Of a stretch of DNA of 34,578 nt, positions 7,355 to 14,870 are shown piece after piece. The position numbers and the translations under genes were made by a program. This stretch comes from a virus. The notes under the pieces are model-generated. The model had not been told where the DNA came from, made no database searches, and worked only from the letters and a program-made list of their open reading frames with translations. The DNA is taken from positions 1 to 34,578 of IMG/VR virus record IMGVR_UViG_3300047319_001451; one strand, 5' to 3'. How positions within the stretch are numbered: the stretch's first letter is position 1; the number at the start of each line of letters is the position of its first letter.

Positions 7355-7759
7355 CTACTTGCTGAACATCAACTGGATCTTCCCGTTCGACAGGCGACGC
7401 TCCTGCACGCGGAAGCCCGACGCCCGCGCCGTGGCGATCGCCGCGGCTGCGGCGTAGGCTTTTTTGAGTTCGCCGACCAGCGGCTGGCAGAAGCCGCTCT
7501 GCGTCGATTCGAACAGCACGCCCCACTCGTTATCGCCCGTGCGCTGGACGCCGAATGGGAAGTCCACGTCGCGAGACCACATCGCGCTCTTGTAGGCGTC
7601 GAGCTGCTCGGCGGACTTCGGGCGGATCGCGTGCTCGCAACCGCGGGCCTTGTAGTACATCGCCTGGTCGCGCACGAGCTCGAGCCCGACGCGACGGCAG
7701 GCCTCGGCCAGATGATCAAGGTTTTTGAACTGGACTCTGACGCGGGCAACGTGGCTCAT
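7355..7759 (-). CDS. DUF1257 (Ycf35-like) protein
   Basis: The 134-residue protein starts at ATG 7759 (MSHVARVRVQFKNLDHL) with GAAGGGAAAG upstream. The N-terminal MSH...V..Q.K.LD.L pattern, the central AYKSAMWSRDVDFPFGVQR segment and the late LVGELKKAYA-A-A...A...GF are the layout of DUF1257, the family of the plastid/cyanobacterial protein Ycf35. It starts within the stop of the preceding 92-residue gene (ATGA). The cluster with a Ycf46-like ATPase and a DUF2997 gene strongly supports the assignment. The molecular function is unknown. Confidence 0.75.
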   Translation of the reverse strand: MSHVARVRVQFKNLDHLAEACRRVGLELVRDQAMYYKARGCEHAIRPKSAEQLDAYKSAMWSRDVDFPFGVQRTGDNEWGVLFESTQSGFCQPLVGELKKAYAAAAAIATARASGFRVQERRLSNGKIQLMFSK

Positions 7760-8034
7760 GTGGATTTCTTTCCCTTCTTCGTTTGAGAATTGGCCGCCTC
7801 TTGGGCCGCCTCGAGGGCGGTCCGTCCGAAGTGCCAGCGATCCTTTCCGATCCGGCAACGATACGCGTGCCGCGTTCTAAGCAGATCCTGCAGCGCCACG
7901 ATTTCGGTCTCGCTCATTTCCCGCGACGCCCGGAACTGGATGTCGCAGAGGGCGGTCGTCGCGCTGATCCGATGCAGCTGCCAGCCACAGCCGAAAGGCT
8001 CGAGGACGGCGAGAGGATCCTGTGACTGGCTCAT
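7756..8034 (-). CDS. Hypothetical protein of the Ycf46/Ycf35 cassette (92 aa)
   Basis: Starts MSQSQDPLAVLEPFGCGW and ends in a lysine-rich tail (KKGKKST). Both ends overlap neighbours by four bases (ATGA), so it is clearly inside the operon. The region ETEIVALQDLLRTRHAYRCRIGKDRW looks like a helix followed by strands. No family recognised. Confidence 0.65.
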   Translation of the reverse strand: MSQSQDPLAVLEPFGCGWQLHRISATTALCDIQFRASREMSETEIVALQDLLRTRHAYRCRIGKDRWHFGRTALEAAQEAANSQTKKGKKST

Positions 8035-8993
8035 TCGTCCTCCAGTTCGATCCGCCGCGTCGGTGCCTCGACCAGCAGCGTGTCGATCTGGCCGCGGAGC
8101 TGCTGCATTTGGTCCAGCACGTTCTGCCGCATGACGTCGTTGTTGCGGATCTCGTCGACCTGGATGCCGCCGACAACCTTGCGGGCCTGCTCGACGATCT
8201 GGTCGAGTTGAGCGTTGCTCCCGATGCGCATTTTCTGGAGACGTTCGAAGAATTCCGTGAAGCCGTCGACGGCCTTCTTGTTGAGGCGCTTTTTCTTGCC
8301 GTCGTCGTCGAGCGTCATCCGTTCCGCGAGATGCGTGACCAGATCGGAGAGCTCAGCGGCGAACGCATTCTCTGCCAGGGCGGCGGCCTCGGCGAATCGG
8401 TTCTCGAGCCGTTGCCGTTCCTGCTCCCAGAGCGCAGGGTTCAATTCCTTCAGATAGTCGGGCGGTTCGACGTTCGGGAAATCCCATTCCAGATAAAAGC
8501 TCTCGGTGACCGATTCCGGATAGTCGTCGGGGTTGAACAGCTCGCCGAGACTGTTGCGGGCTTCGTTCTGCAGCGACGCATACGCCTCGTCGAGCGCCCG
8601 CTTTGCTTCGGCCAGTTCGGCCGCGAACGCCTGCATGGCCACATTGAATGACGGCACGAGCTCGCGACGGAGCAGGCGGATCCCCTTATCCGGATACGGC
8701 ACCGTCATGGTTCGCCAGTACAGCCGAGCCCGACCGATGGCCCCCGTGGCGGCGATCCAGACCGGATCCTTGGTGTTGAGGATCCGCTTGCCGGCAGACA
8801 GAAACTGCTGGTTGGCCCCGAACACGCGGGCGGCCCGATAGACCTGGTCGGGGATCAGAGCGCGGCGCGTGCCGAACTTTTTATATTGCAGCCGGACGGC
8901 GGCCGTTTCCCGCTTGAGCCTTCCGATGAACGAGTCGGGAGACGGCTCGCCTGGTGCATACGGGGCATAGGGGGCTGCGGTTTCTTCAGGCAT
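8031..8993 (-). CDS. DUF3150-like protein beside the AAA+ ATPase
   Basis: The 320-residue protein has a long, mostly helical middle part. Features include GTRRALIPDQVY, LYWRTMTVPYPDKGIRLL and, at about residue 150, GELFNPDDYPES followed by LEWDFPNVEPPDYL. This general pattern resembles DUF3150 proteins, which are commonly encoded next to AAA+ ATPases; the match is from memory of the pattern and is only moderate. It overlaps the MazG-like gene by 8 bases and the next gene by ATGA. It could be a substrate adaptor or partner of the ATPase; that is inference. Confidence 0.6.
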   Translation of the reverse strand: MPEETAAPYAPYAPGEPSPDSFIGRLKRETAAVRLQYKKFGTRRALIPDQVYRAARVFGANQQFLSAGKRILNTKDPVWIAATGAIGRARLYWRTMTVPYPDKGIRLLRRELVPSFNVAMQAFAAELAEAKRALDEAYASLQNEARNSLGELFNPDDYPESVTESFYLEWDFPNVEPPDYLKELNPALWEQERQRLENRFAEAAALAENAFAAELSDLVTHLAERMTLDDDGKKKRLNKKAVDGFTEFFERLQKMRIGSNAQLDQIVEQARKVVGGIQVDEIRNNDVMRQNVLDQMQQLRGQIDTLLVEAPTRRIELEDE

Positions 8994-9327
8994 GGTCCAC
9001 GTCTTTCTGCTCGAGCAAATAGCCCAGGTCCTTCGCGGCCCGAATGGCGGTCACTGCGATCTGCATCAGTTCCGTGCGCACACAATCGTGCTGGCGGTCC
9101 CGCGATTTCATCCGGACCAGATCCCAGAGCTCGTCGACCTCTTCGAGAATGACGGCATACGCCTCGTGCAGCGAGTTGTACGGGTCGTGGTTGCGCTCCG
9201 CGGATTCGAGCTCGTCCCGAACGTCGGAGATGAAAACGCCGAGCCGAACTGACTGCCGCTGGGCTTGGTCGCGTTCGCGCTCGAGCTGCTGCTCCGCGAG
9301 AGCCCTTGTTTGTGCGTCGAGTGGCAT
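8986..9327 (-). CDS. MazG-like nucleotide pyrophosphohydrolase
   Basis: The 113-residue protein starts at ATG 9327 (MPLDAQTRALAEQQLERERD) with AAAGGG upstream; the longer frame upstream overlaps the ATPase gene and has shadow composition. HEAYAVILEEVDELWDLV gives the E-x-x-x-E-x-x-D/E pattern of the all-alpha NTP pyrophosphatase superfamily, and the later ELMQIAVTAIRAAKDL matches the second metal-binding helix. The usual length for phage members is about 100 residues. It probably trims (d)NTPs or modified nucleotides. It lies between the AAA+ ATPase and the DUF3150-like gene. Confidence 0.72.
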   Translation of the reverse strand: MPLDAQTRALAEQQLERERDQAQRQSVRLGVFISDVRDELESAERNHDPYNSLHEAYAVILEEVDELWDLVRMKSRDRQHDCVRTELMQIAVTAIRAAKDLGYLLEQKDVDHA

Positions 9328-9337
9328 CGGTTCCCTT

Positions 9338-10861
9338 TCAGTCGTCGATTTGGATCTTGCGTCCGTTCTTGGCCGGCTCCTTCGCCGACACGCCGCTGTC
9401 CTTGTTGAACAGGCCTGGGTGACTTGCCGACAGAAATTTCCCGTGGGCCTGCTGGCGCAGCTTGCCGATCGCCTCGGCCGCCGACTTCGAGACAGGCACC
9501 ACGAACGCCGCGGCCTCGGCGAATGAGCACCCGAGTCGCCAGGCGATGTCGCAGCATTGACGAATCTCGGCTCCCGTCCAGCCATCGTCGGGCGGAAGGG
9601 CACCCAGCGACTTCAACGTTCTGGTTCTGATTCCAATCTGGTCGTTGAAATAACGGGCCGTCCAGATCTCCCAGATCGCGAGCCGTTCTTTCGAATCGGG
9701 CAGATCGAAAAAAAACGTCCCCAGGGTGAACCGCCGGCGCAATTCGGGAGGCAGCTCGGCAATGCTGTTGCAAGTGGCGATGAACAGCGCCTTGGAATTG
9801 CTGACCGCCGTGATCACCTTGAGCGCCGCCCGCAGTTGCTGCTCGCTCTGGCCCACGAGCGAGCCTTTCATCGCCCCCAGGTCGAGTTGGATCGTGGGGA
9901 TCCCCGCCTCGTTGCCGGCCGCCTTGGCAACTGCCGTCTTGGCGGCTCCTGGCGGCCCCAGGAAAATGCCGCCGGCCGCCGAATGGTCCTGCATGTAAGT
10001 GAGCAGGCTGCCGAGCTGATCCTGACCGACGCCGCTCATGTCCCCCTTCGCGCCGGCCATCGCCTTCTCGATTTCATCGATGAACACGATCGCGTTCGGC
10101 CGCCCCTGGCCCGCGAGAACGCGCTGCAGAAATCCTTTGACGACATCGCAGCCGCCGATCCCATCGAACCGGTCGCCCCCGCGGAAGATCTTGAGGCCCG
10201 GCGTCTGTTCGACTTGCTGCCGCTTGCGTTCCCAGAGGGCGTCGACGTCGATCCCCTTCCGACGCAGAGACATCGCCGTGATCTGCTCGGCGCTGAAGGC
10301 CGACAGGCCGCGGAGCGCCTCGATCGCCTTCTCGTTTCCGCCGTCCGGGGCCTCGAGTTCGGCCGCCTTGTATTGGCTGAGTACGATCGCCTCGAGCTGC
10401 TGCGAATCGGGCAGCGGTTCGTCGAAGCCCATGACGTCGTCCGACAGCTCGATCGGCATCTTGCCGGCCTTCGAGAGCAGCACGAGCATGCGGTTGTTGT
10501 TCTTGAACGGGTTCCTGAGATTCCAGACCGCCTGCAGCAGCACAGGTTCGGCCAGCCACCGATCCGCCAGATGGATGAACAGCAGCGAGCGCTCCGGCAG
10601 TTCCAGCGCCGCCTTGAGCGCCTCGAGCGGGTCCCCCTTGCCCCGTTCGTCGTTCTCTTCGGTCAAGACTTCGACCGCCTCGAGCCCGGGCTTATTGCGG
10701 CCGGTGAAACCGCGGACGATATCCCATTCCAGTTTCGGCAGTTCGCCGGCCGTCCCCGCGCACAGATCGTGGATCGTTTGCCACGGGTCGGGCGTCGCGA
10801 TTGAGACCAGCGGCACCGATCGCCGTATTGCCGAATGAATGTCCTGCAGCAGTGTCGACAT
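9338..10861 (-). CDS. Ycf46-like AAA+ ATPase with rearranged core motifs
   Basis: The protein has 507 residues. The N-terminal about 240 residues fit the Ycf46 type: RRSVPLVSIATPDPW, LLFIHLADRW, VWNLRNP, MPIELSDDVMGFDEPLP and GLSAFSAEQIT. The ATPase core is unusual: the Walker B stretch AIVFIDEIEKAMAG (encoded near 10055-10095) comes before the P-loop GPPGAAKT (encoded near 9935-9965), while sensor 1 (FIATCNSIAELPPELRRRF) follows in its normal place. The P-loop has Ala in place of the last Gly. A ribosome binding site (AAGGAA) precedes ATG 10861. It likely acts as a ring ATPase with the DUF1257 and DUF2997 proteins; the role is unknown. Confidence 0.8.
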   Translation of the reverse strand: MSTLLQDIHSAIRRSVPLVSIATPDPWQTIHDLCAGTAGELPKLEWDIVRGFTGRNKPGLEAVEVLTEENDERGKGDPLEALKAALELPERSLLFIHLADRWLAEPVLLQAVWNLRNPFKNNNRMLVLLSKAGKMPIELSDDVMGFDEPLPDSQQLEAIVLSQYKAAELEAPDGGNEKAIEALRGLSAFSAEQITAMSLRRKGIDVDALWERKRQQVEQTPGLKIFRGGDRFDGIGGCDVVKGFLQRVLAGQGRPNAIVFIDEIEKAMAGAKGDMSGVGQDQLGSLLTYMQDHSAAGGIFLGPPGAAKTAVAKAAGNEAGIPTIQLDLGAMKGSLVGQSEQQLRAALKVITAVSNSKALFIATCNSIAELPPELRRRFTLGTFFFDLPDSKERLAIWEIWTARYFNDQIGIRTRTLKSLGALPPDDGWTGAEIRQCCDIAWRLGCSFAEAAAFVVPVSKSAAEAIGKLRQQAHGKFLSASHPGLFNKDSGVSAKEPAKNGRKIQIDD

Positions 10862-10864
10862 CGT

Positions 10865-11140
10865 TCAAATTCCTTCCCCGAATCCAAAGACCGCCTTGGG
10901 ACAATACGCCTCGAAGTCCTCGCCGAGGCGCACGACCGGACGCCAGCCGCGGCTCGAGTAGTCGGCCTCGAACCGCTTGCCGCAATTCACGCATGCAACG
11001 CAGTAGCCGCGCGACGACAGTCGGCGGGCTCTTTTCGTAGAGGCACGCGACAGAACGTGCAGGCGAGATCGCGCCCACTGGCGCAGGTCCTGCGTGCAGG
11101 CCGCATACGATGTGCGTTGACCAGATCTGCCGCGTGACAT
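10865..11140 (-). CDS. Small zinc-ribbon-like protein
   Basis: The 91-residue protein starts at ATG 11140 (MSRGRSGQRTSYAACTQ); the longer start at 11221 runs into the preceding gene. A basic N-terminal half is followed by CVACVNCGKRF and a later YCP, suggesting a zinc site with three or four cysteines. It precedes the ATPase gene by 3 bases. No family is recognised; DNA or RNA binding is a guess. Confidence 0.6.
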   Translation of the reverse strand: MSRGRSGQRTSYAACTQDLRQWARSRLHVLSRASTKRARRLSSRGYCVACVNCGKRFEADYSSRGWRPVVRLGEDFEAYCPKAVFGFGEGI

Positions 11141-11171
11141 TACTTCGGATCCTCGCTGATGTTCCATTCGA

Positions 11172-11651
11172 CTAGTCAACGCGGTAACTGCCGTCCTCGG
11201 TGCGTCTGAACATTCCCGCATCGACGCCGGCTGCGAGCAGCGGCGTGATCGATCCCGTGGGCACGTTGCATTTGCGGGCGATCTCCGACGTCGTCGCGCT
11301 GCCGACGTTCGTCAGAAACCGCTCGATCGATTCGAGCCTGACCTGACGGAGGCTGCTCTCGCCGCGGCTGACGCGCCCCGCCTGCTGTTCGGCCTCGGCC
11401 TCGGCCTTCCGTTTGCGGCGGGCCTTCGGGCGACGTTCCGCCGTCGTCTCCACCGGAGCGGCCCGCGGCGACGCCGGCGGATCCAGGGTGGCGGCCGGGG
11501 CCGGCAGAGCGGCCCGTGCCGGCGCGCAATCAATTGCCGCCTGGGGCGTGCCGCCGATCGCTAATGCAGACCTGATCAACTGGCCGATTGCCTGCGGGTC
11601 GCCTTCCTGGGCGAGCTCGACTTCGGCGAATACGAATTTCAGCTTTGCCAT
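11172..11651 (-). CDS. Protein with C-terminal winged-helix-like domain
   Basis: The 159-residue protein begins MAKLKFVFAEVELAQEGDP, followed by an Ala/Pro-rich linker and a basic stretch (RPKARRKRKAEAEAE, about residues 74-88). It ends in a domain of about 55 residues (LESIERFLTNVGSATTSEIARKCNVPTGSI...GMFRR) with the helix-turn-helix and wing of a winged-helix DNA-binding domain. It could be a phage regulator of the downstream operon. AAAGGGG lies upstream of the ATG at 11651. Confidence 0.65.
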   Translation of the reverse strand: MAKLKFVFAEVELAQEGDPQAIGQLIRSALAIGGTPQAAIDCAPARAALPAPAATLDPPASPRAAPVETTAERRPKARRKRKAEAEAEQQAGRVSRGESSLRQVRLESIERFLTNVGSATTSEIARKCNVPTGSITPLLAAGVDAGMFRRTEDGSYRVD

Positions 11652-11705
11652 CCATGCACCCCTTTCTGGTTTTCGGGTTCGGATTTCCTGATCACTCGAG
11701 CGGCG

Positions 11706-12257
11706 TCATGCCGGATCTTTGTCGGGCGGATAAGACGCGTTGATGCGGTCCCGCGCCGCCGGATACTTGTCCATTTCCTTTTTCAGTTTGGCGAACGACT
11801 CGTCCGACGTTTCGACGCGCGGGGGCTCGACGAACTCCCACACGAAGCCGGCGTGTGGCTCCCAGTCCCACAGACCCTGCTCTCCGCGGAGCGGAATCGG
11901 CCGGACCAGCCGCCGCGTCCCTTCCAGCTTCCAGCCCCAGCGGTGCGGCAGATAATTTCCGAGCAGCCGTTCCTGCGCCGGGATTGACCTGGCCAGCGTC
12001 TCGGAACGGGCCACAGACGCCAGCTTCGAGACGGCGATCGCGAATCCGAACGGCATTTGATCGACCCGCGTGATGCCGTGTTTCAGGAGCAGCGACTTGA
12101 TCGGCTCGGACCAACATTCGCGGATCATGCCAGATCCCTTGCCGGCATGAATCACGATCGGCCCGTGGTAGTCGGGCCGCCAGCCTCGAGTCTCGATGTG
12201 CTTTTCACCGAGCGCGATCAGCGTCGCGAACGGCTGCAGGATGGTGAGAACTTTCAT
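11706..12257 (-). CDS. ASCH-domain protein
   Basis: The 183-residue protein starts at ATG 12257 (MKVLTILQPFATLIALGEK) with GGAGGCG upstream. The opening LQPFA.LI..G.K.IETR.W...Y.GPI.IHA matches the ASCH beta-barrel fold found in many phage proteins, related to PUA and EVE domains that bind RNA or modified nucleic acid. The later WGWKLEG..RLVRPIPLRGEQGLW is the second half of the barrel. The C-terminal 40 residues are helical and basic. The start overlaps the stop of the replication-like gene as ATGA. The substrate is unknown; it may act on modified bases. Confidence 0.78.
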   Translation of the reverse strand: MKVLTILQPFATLIALGEKHIETRGWRPDYHGPIVIHAGKGSGMIRECWSEPIKSLLLKHGITRVDQMPFGFAIAVSKLASVARSETLARSIPAQERLLGNYLPHRWGWKLEGTRRLVRPIPLRGEQGLWDWEPHAGFVWEFVEPPRVETSDESFAKLKKEMDKYPAARDRINASYPPDKDPA

Positions 12258-13444
12258 GGCGACGCCTCCGCGTTTGCCTGGCCCGCGAACCGCACCGGAA
12301 CTCTCTCGGCCAGACGGCAGAGCAGGAAGTCCCGCATCCAGCCTGACGGCGGCCACTTCGATCCGTCGCGACGCCAGCGGGCAATCTGGAACGCCGCCCC
12401 TTTCCCAATGACGCCGCCGATGAACTCGAGCGCCGCCGCCTGGGGGACGGCGTCGAGCTCGGGACCGAAGTCGAGCTCACGCTGCCGATGAACCGCCCGG
12501 GCCTGGTTCTGCCGTTCGGCCGCCAGACGGATCCGTTCCTCTTCGGCGGCGGACGCCGCCAGCCAATCGGCCGCCTCGCGCTGCCGATCCGCCTCGGTCT
12601 GCTTTCCCTTTCGCGGCGCGGGCCAGTGTTCGCTGACCGACTGCCGGGGCCACGCGTTGAGCAGGCGGAACCGGAGAGCGCCCGATGGGTTGTCCCAGGC
12701 CGATCGGTTGGCGACCGCCCAGGCCAGCAGCTCGCGGACGAAGCCGGCGTCGCAACCGTGATCGCGAGCCGCCTTGACCGATCGCGCCGAGTCCCCCAGG
12801 GGGAAGGCCGCGATATCCATTTCGAGCGCTAACCATTCGCGCGCTGCGGTAGCGCCGGCGCTGGCAGCTTCCGGAGGAGGAGGTAATTTGTAAACAACCT
12901 CCTCCTCCTTTGAAGCTTCAATCCTTATTATGCGAGAGGCCAAGTTGACCTCTGAACTCGAAATTGAGAGGCCAAGTTGACCTCTCAATTTGGCCGGTTG
13001 AGAGGCCAAGTTGACCTCCGAATGACCCGTGAACCCGGAAGTTGAGAGGCCAAGTTGACCTCTCAATTCGGCCGCCTCCGAGCCGCCGGCCTCCTCGCCG
13101 GGTTCGCCATAGACCGCCGACCAGATCTCCGGCCAGCGGATCGTGTATTTGTTGGCCCTCGTCAATTTGGTCCGCCTGGCCACGTCCAGGAACTTGAGCG
13201 CCTTGGAATCGGCGACCGCCCGTTTGACGGTGCTCTCCGAGACCTGCATCTCGCGGGAGAGCGTCGCCAGCTTCAGCCAGCAGACGGAGCCCTTGTCGGC
13301 GTGATCGTCCAGCACGCGCAACAGGTGCTTGACGTTGGGCGGGGCCGCCAGCTTCCGGAGCGCCTCGCGACGCCGCTGGAATTGCAGGAACTCGCGCTGC
13401 AGCCGCGCCGGCTTGTGCCCCTGGTCCCCTTCGCGTTCGTCCAT
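12254..13444 (-). CDS. Replication-initiator-like winged-helix protein containing an intragenic repeat array
   Basis: The 396-residue protein starts at ATG 13444 (MDEREGDQGHKPARL) with AAGGGGAAAA upstream. Residues about 35-105 form a winged-helix domain (LAAPPNVKHLLRVLDDHADKG, then LATLSREMQVSESTVKRAVADSKALKFL), the arrangement of phage replication initiators and plasmid Rep proteins. A linker of about residues 125-185 carries the alternating peptides RGQLGLS and EVNLAS, which are the translations of four copies of one 19-bp DNA element read in two frames. The C-terminal part is helical and charged and ends WRRDGSKWPPSGWMRDFLLCRL. As in phage lambda O, the origin may lie inside this gene. 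Replication function is inferred from the domain and the repeats. Confidence 0.6.
   Translation of the reverse strand: MDEREGDQGHKPARLQREFLQFQRRREALRKLAAPPNVKHLLRVLDDHADKGSVCWLKLATLSREMQVSESTVKRAVADSKALKFLDVARRTKLTRANKYTIRWPEIWSAVYGEPGEEAGGSEAAELRGQLGLSTSGFTGHSEVNLASQPAKLRGQLGLSISSSEVNLASRIIRIEASKEEEVVYKLPPPPEAASAGATAAREWLALEMDIAAFPLGDSARSVKAARDHGCDAGFVRELLAWAVANRSAWDNPSGALRFRLLNAWPRQSVSEHWPAPRKGKQTEADRQREAADWLAASAAEEERIRLAAERQNQARAVHRQRELDFGPELDAVPQAAALEFIGGVIGKGAAFQIARWRRDGSKWPPSGWMRDFLLCRLAERVPVRFAGQANAEASP
12873..12908. repeat. Perfect 12-bp inverted repeat with AT-rich centre
   Basis: ggaggaggaggt at 12873-12884 pairs with acctcctcctcc at 12897-12908 around a 12-base AT-rich loop (aatttgtaaaca). 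It lies 26 bases from the iteron-like array, inside the initiator-like gene, where its minus strand encodes a Glu run and a Pro run. It could extrude a hairpin or serve as the unwinding region of an origin. Confidence 0.6.
12934..13062. repeat. Array of four 19-bp palindromic iteron-like elements
   Basis: The plus-strand sequence gagaggccaagttgacctc occurs exactly at 12934-12952, 12966-12984, 13000-13018 and 13044-13062. Spacing is 32, 34 and 44 bases, near whole numbers of DNA turns. The core is a near-palindrome, AGAGG-c-CAA-g-TTG-a-CCTCT, and copies 2 and 4 extend to longer palindromes (12962-12990 for copy 2). All copies lie within the coding sequence of the winged-helix protein, in two alternating reading frames. 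This is most like initiator-binding iterons of a replication origin; operator sites for another protein are the alternative. Confidence 0.8.
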
Positions 13445-13504
13445 GTTCGCGTTTTCCCCTTCGCTTCGGTTTCGTTTCAACGCCAGACGCAATACGTGCC
13501 CCGT

Positions 13505-13933
13505 CTACGCGTCCGCGGCCACCGCGGCGACCTCGGGGGCGTCCGCGAGGTCGCCAGACGCTACACGCCGCTCCCAGGCCCATAGGACAGGCTCGATCAC
13601 ATCGCGAATCGGATCGAACAGCGTGCTCGGTCTGGCGTCGCAGCAGAAAAACAACAGCGCGAGCAGCCCGTCCGGACTCCCCTCGACCGGCAGCGCCGCC
13701 TGGGGATTCTTTTCCAGACTCGCCATTTCACCCGTCGCCGGGCAAATTCGGCGCGCCTGCGCGCGCAAATACTCGACGATCGCCGGCATGCGTTCCGAGA
13801 ACTTCGGGTTCCGGTTGCAGACCGGCACGGCGAACGCATAGAGGTCCCACTGGTCGCAGATCACTTTGATCAGGTGGCACGGGATCTCGAACGGCAGCTT
13901 GACCGGCTTGCAGACGTCGGGCCTGGAACTCAT
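13505..13933 (-). CDS. Hypothetical protein (142 aa)
   Basis: Starts at ATG 13933 (MSSRPDVCKPVKLPFEIPC) with GAGGAGGG upstream and overlaps the stop of the HD gene as ATGA. It has conserved-looking segments FYAFAV-like LYAFAVPVCNRNPKF and LLALLFFCCDARPSTLFDPI, and an acidic C terminus. A copy of the dispersed 20-base element lies inside the gene, encoding part of LRAQARRICPA. No family is recognised. Confidence 0.62.
   Translation of the reverse strand: MSSRPDVCKPVKLPFEIPCHLIKVICDQWDLYAFAVPVCNRNPKFSERMPAIVEYLRAQARRICPATGEMASLEKNPQAALPVEGSPDGLLALLFFCCDARPSTLFDPIRDVIEPVLWAWERRVASGDLADAPEVAAVAADA
13745..13764. repeat. Dispersed GC-rich element, copy 2 (intragenic)
   Basis: Exact copy of aattcggcgcgcctgcgcgc in the same orientation as the others. 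Unlike the other three copies it lies inside a coding sequence, where it is read without breaking the frame. Confidence 0.75.
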
Positions 13934-14493
13934 GCGGCGGCCCTCCTCTCGCGGAGCAGTCGGCGAAGGCGCTGCAGGAATCGCCGCTCCGCGTGCTCGG
14001 GAACCCAGGGATCGATCCGCATCGGCAGCGGCTCCGGGAGCGGCCCCCAATCGTGCCGCGGCGCGCTGATCAGGTCGCGGGCCTCGGTCGCCAGCAGAAC
14101 CGCGTCCCAGTGCTTGACGTGCATCCGGGTTTCAATGAAATCGTTGGGGTCCCGGCCGATCAGTCCGAAGCGGGTCGCGATCGTCGCCTCGATCCTGGAC
14201 TCGAGTTGCAGGAACGCGGGACAATTCAAGCGCAGCCATTCCTTGAGCGGCCGCGTCCGATCGCCCAGATAAACCTCCGGGGTGTCATGCAATAAGCCCC
14301 AGAGGGCGTCTGGCGGGCGGCAGCGCTCGGAGACGAGAACGGAGTGCTGAGCCACGCTGTAAAAGCAATCGCAGTGGCCGTTGAATCGGCACAGGTTCGA
14401 CAGCGAGTGGGCCAGGTCGGGAATCTTGATCGACTCGGGAACGAACAGATCGAAATCGAAATGTTCGCCTGTAAACGTCTGCATCCAGGACAT
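13930..14493 (-). CDS. HD-domain phosphohydrolase (YfbR/5'-nucleotidase-like)
   Basis: The 187-residue protein opens MSWMQTFTGEHFDFDLF and has the layout of phage HD hydrolases: DLAHSLSNLCRFNGH, FYSVAQHSVLVS with His50, LLHDTPEVYLGD with His69-Asp70, and RPLK. These supply the metal-binding His and His-Asp residues of the HD superfamily. Members of this group dephosphorylate dNMPs or related nucleotides. A role in nucleotide metabolism for phage DNA synthesis fits its position upstream of the replication-like gene. A GGGGGG purine tract precedes the ATG at 14493. Confidence 0.8.
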   Translation of the reverse strand: MSWMQTFTGEHFDFDLFVPESIKIPDLAHSLSNLCRFNGHCDCFYSVAQHSVLVSERCRPPDALWGLLHDTPEVYLGDRTRPLKEWLRLNCPAFLQLESRIEATIATRFGLIGRDPNDFIETRMHVKHWDAVLLATEARDLISAPRHDWGPLPEPLPMRIDPWVPEHAERRFLQRLRRLLRERRAAA

Positions 14494-14507
14494 ACGCGCC
14501 CCCCTTG

Positions 14508-14867
14508 CTATGCCAGACCGATCAGTTCCAATTGGGTCTCGCGGCCGCCGCGTTCGCCGGAGAGCGCCGCGGCAATGCCATCGACGCTGAAACCGGTTCC
14601 CTCGAGCAGGACGGCCTGCAGAAGCGACTGGCCGTCACGATGGATCACGTTGACGCGAACGTCGGCCGCCCAGGAGACGCGGCGCGTCGTGGCCGCCCGG
14701 AAGTGCCGCGCCTTGCCCCGCTTATCCTGGAAGCCGACCTGGCGGGGCTTTCCCTCGAGCTTCACGAGCGCCCGGTTGTCGGTGACCCGCACGAGCTCGC
14801 CGGTGACCTCCGGCATTTCCGCCAGGGCGAACCGCGTCCCCGGCGCAAGCTGTTTGAGTGTTGCCAT
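14508..14867 (-). CDS. Hypothetical protein (119 aa)
   Basis: Begins MATLKQLAPGTRFALAEMPE and continues TGELVRVTDNRALVKLEGKPR, which suggests a small beta-barrel at the N terminus. The C terminus ends ETQLELIGLA. The start lies 3 bases after the stop of the upstream gene, suggesting translational coupling, since the Shine-Dalgarno is weak. No family is assigned. Confidence 0.6.
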   Translation of the reverse strand: MATLKQLAPGTRFALAEMPEVTGELVRVTDNRALVKLEGKPRQVGFQDKRGKARHFRAATTRRVSWAADVRVNVIHRDGQSLLQAVLLEGTGFSVDGIAAALSGERGGRETQLELIGLA

Positions 14868-14870
14868 TGG

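Noticed and set aside
9557-10804. 415-codon plus-strand open frame
   Set aside because: It mirrors the AAA+ ATPase gene; the minus-strand protein has clear family motifs and a ribosome binding site, the plus-strand one has neither.
12934-13062. CRISPR array
   Set aside because: Spacing of repeats is short and uneven (13, 15 and 25 bases between copies), the region is coding, repeats are palindromic over their whole length and no cas genes are present.
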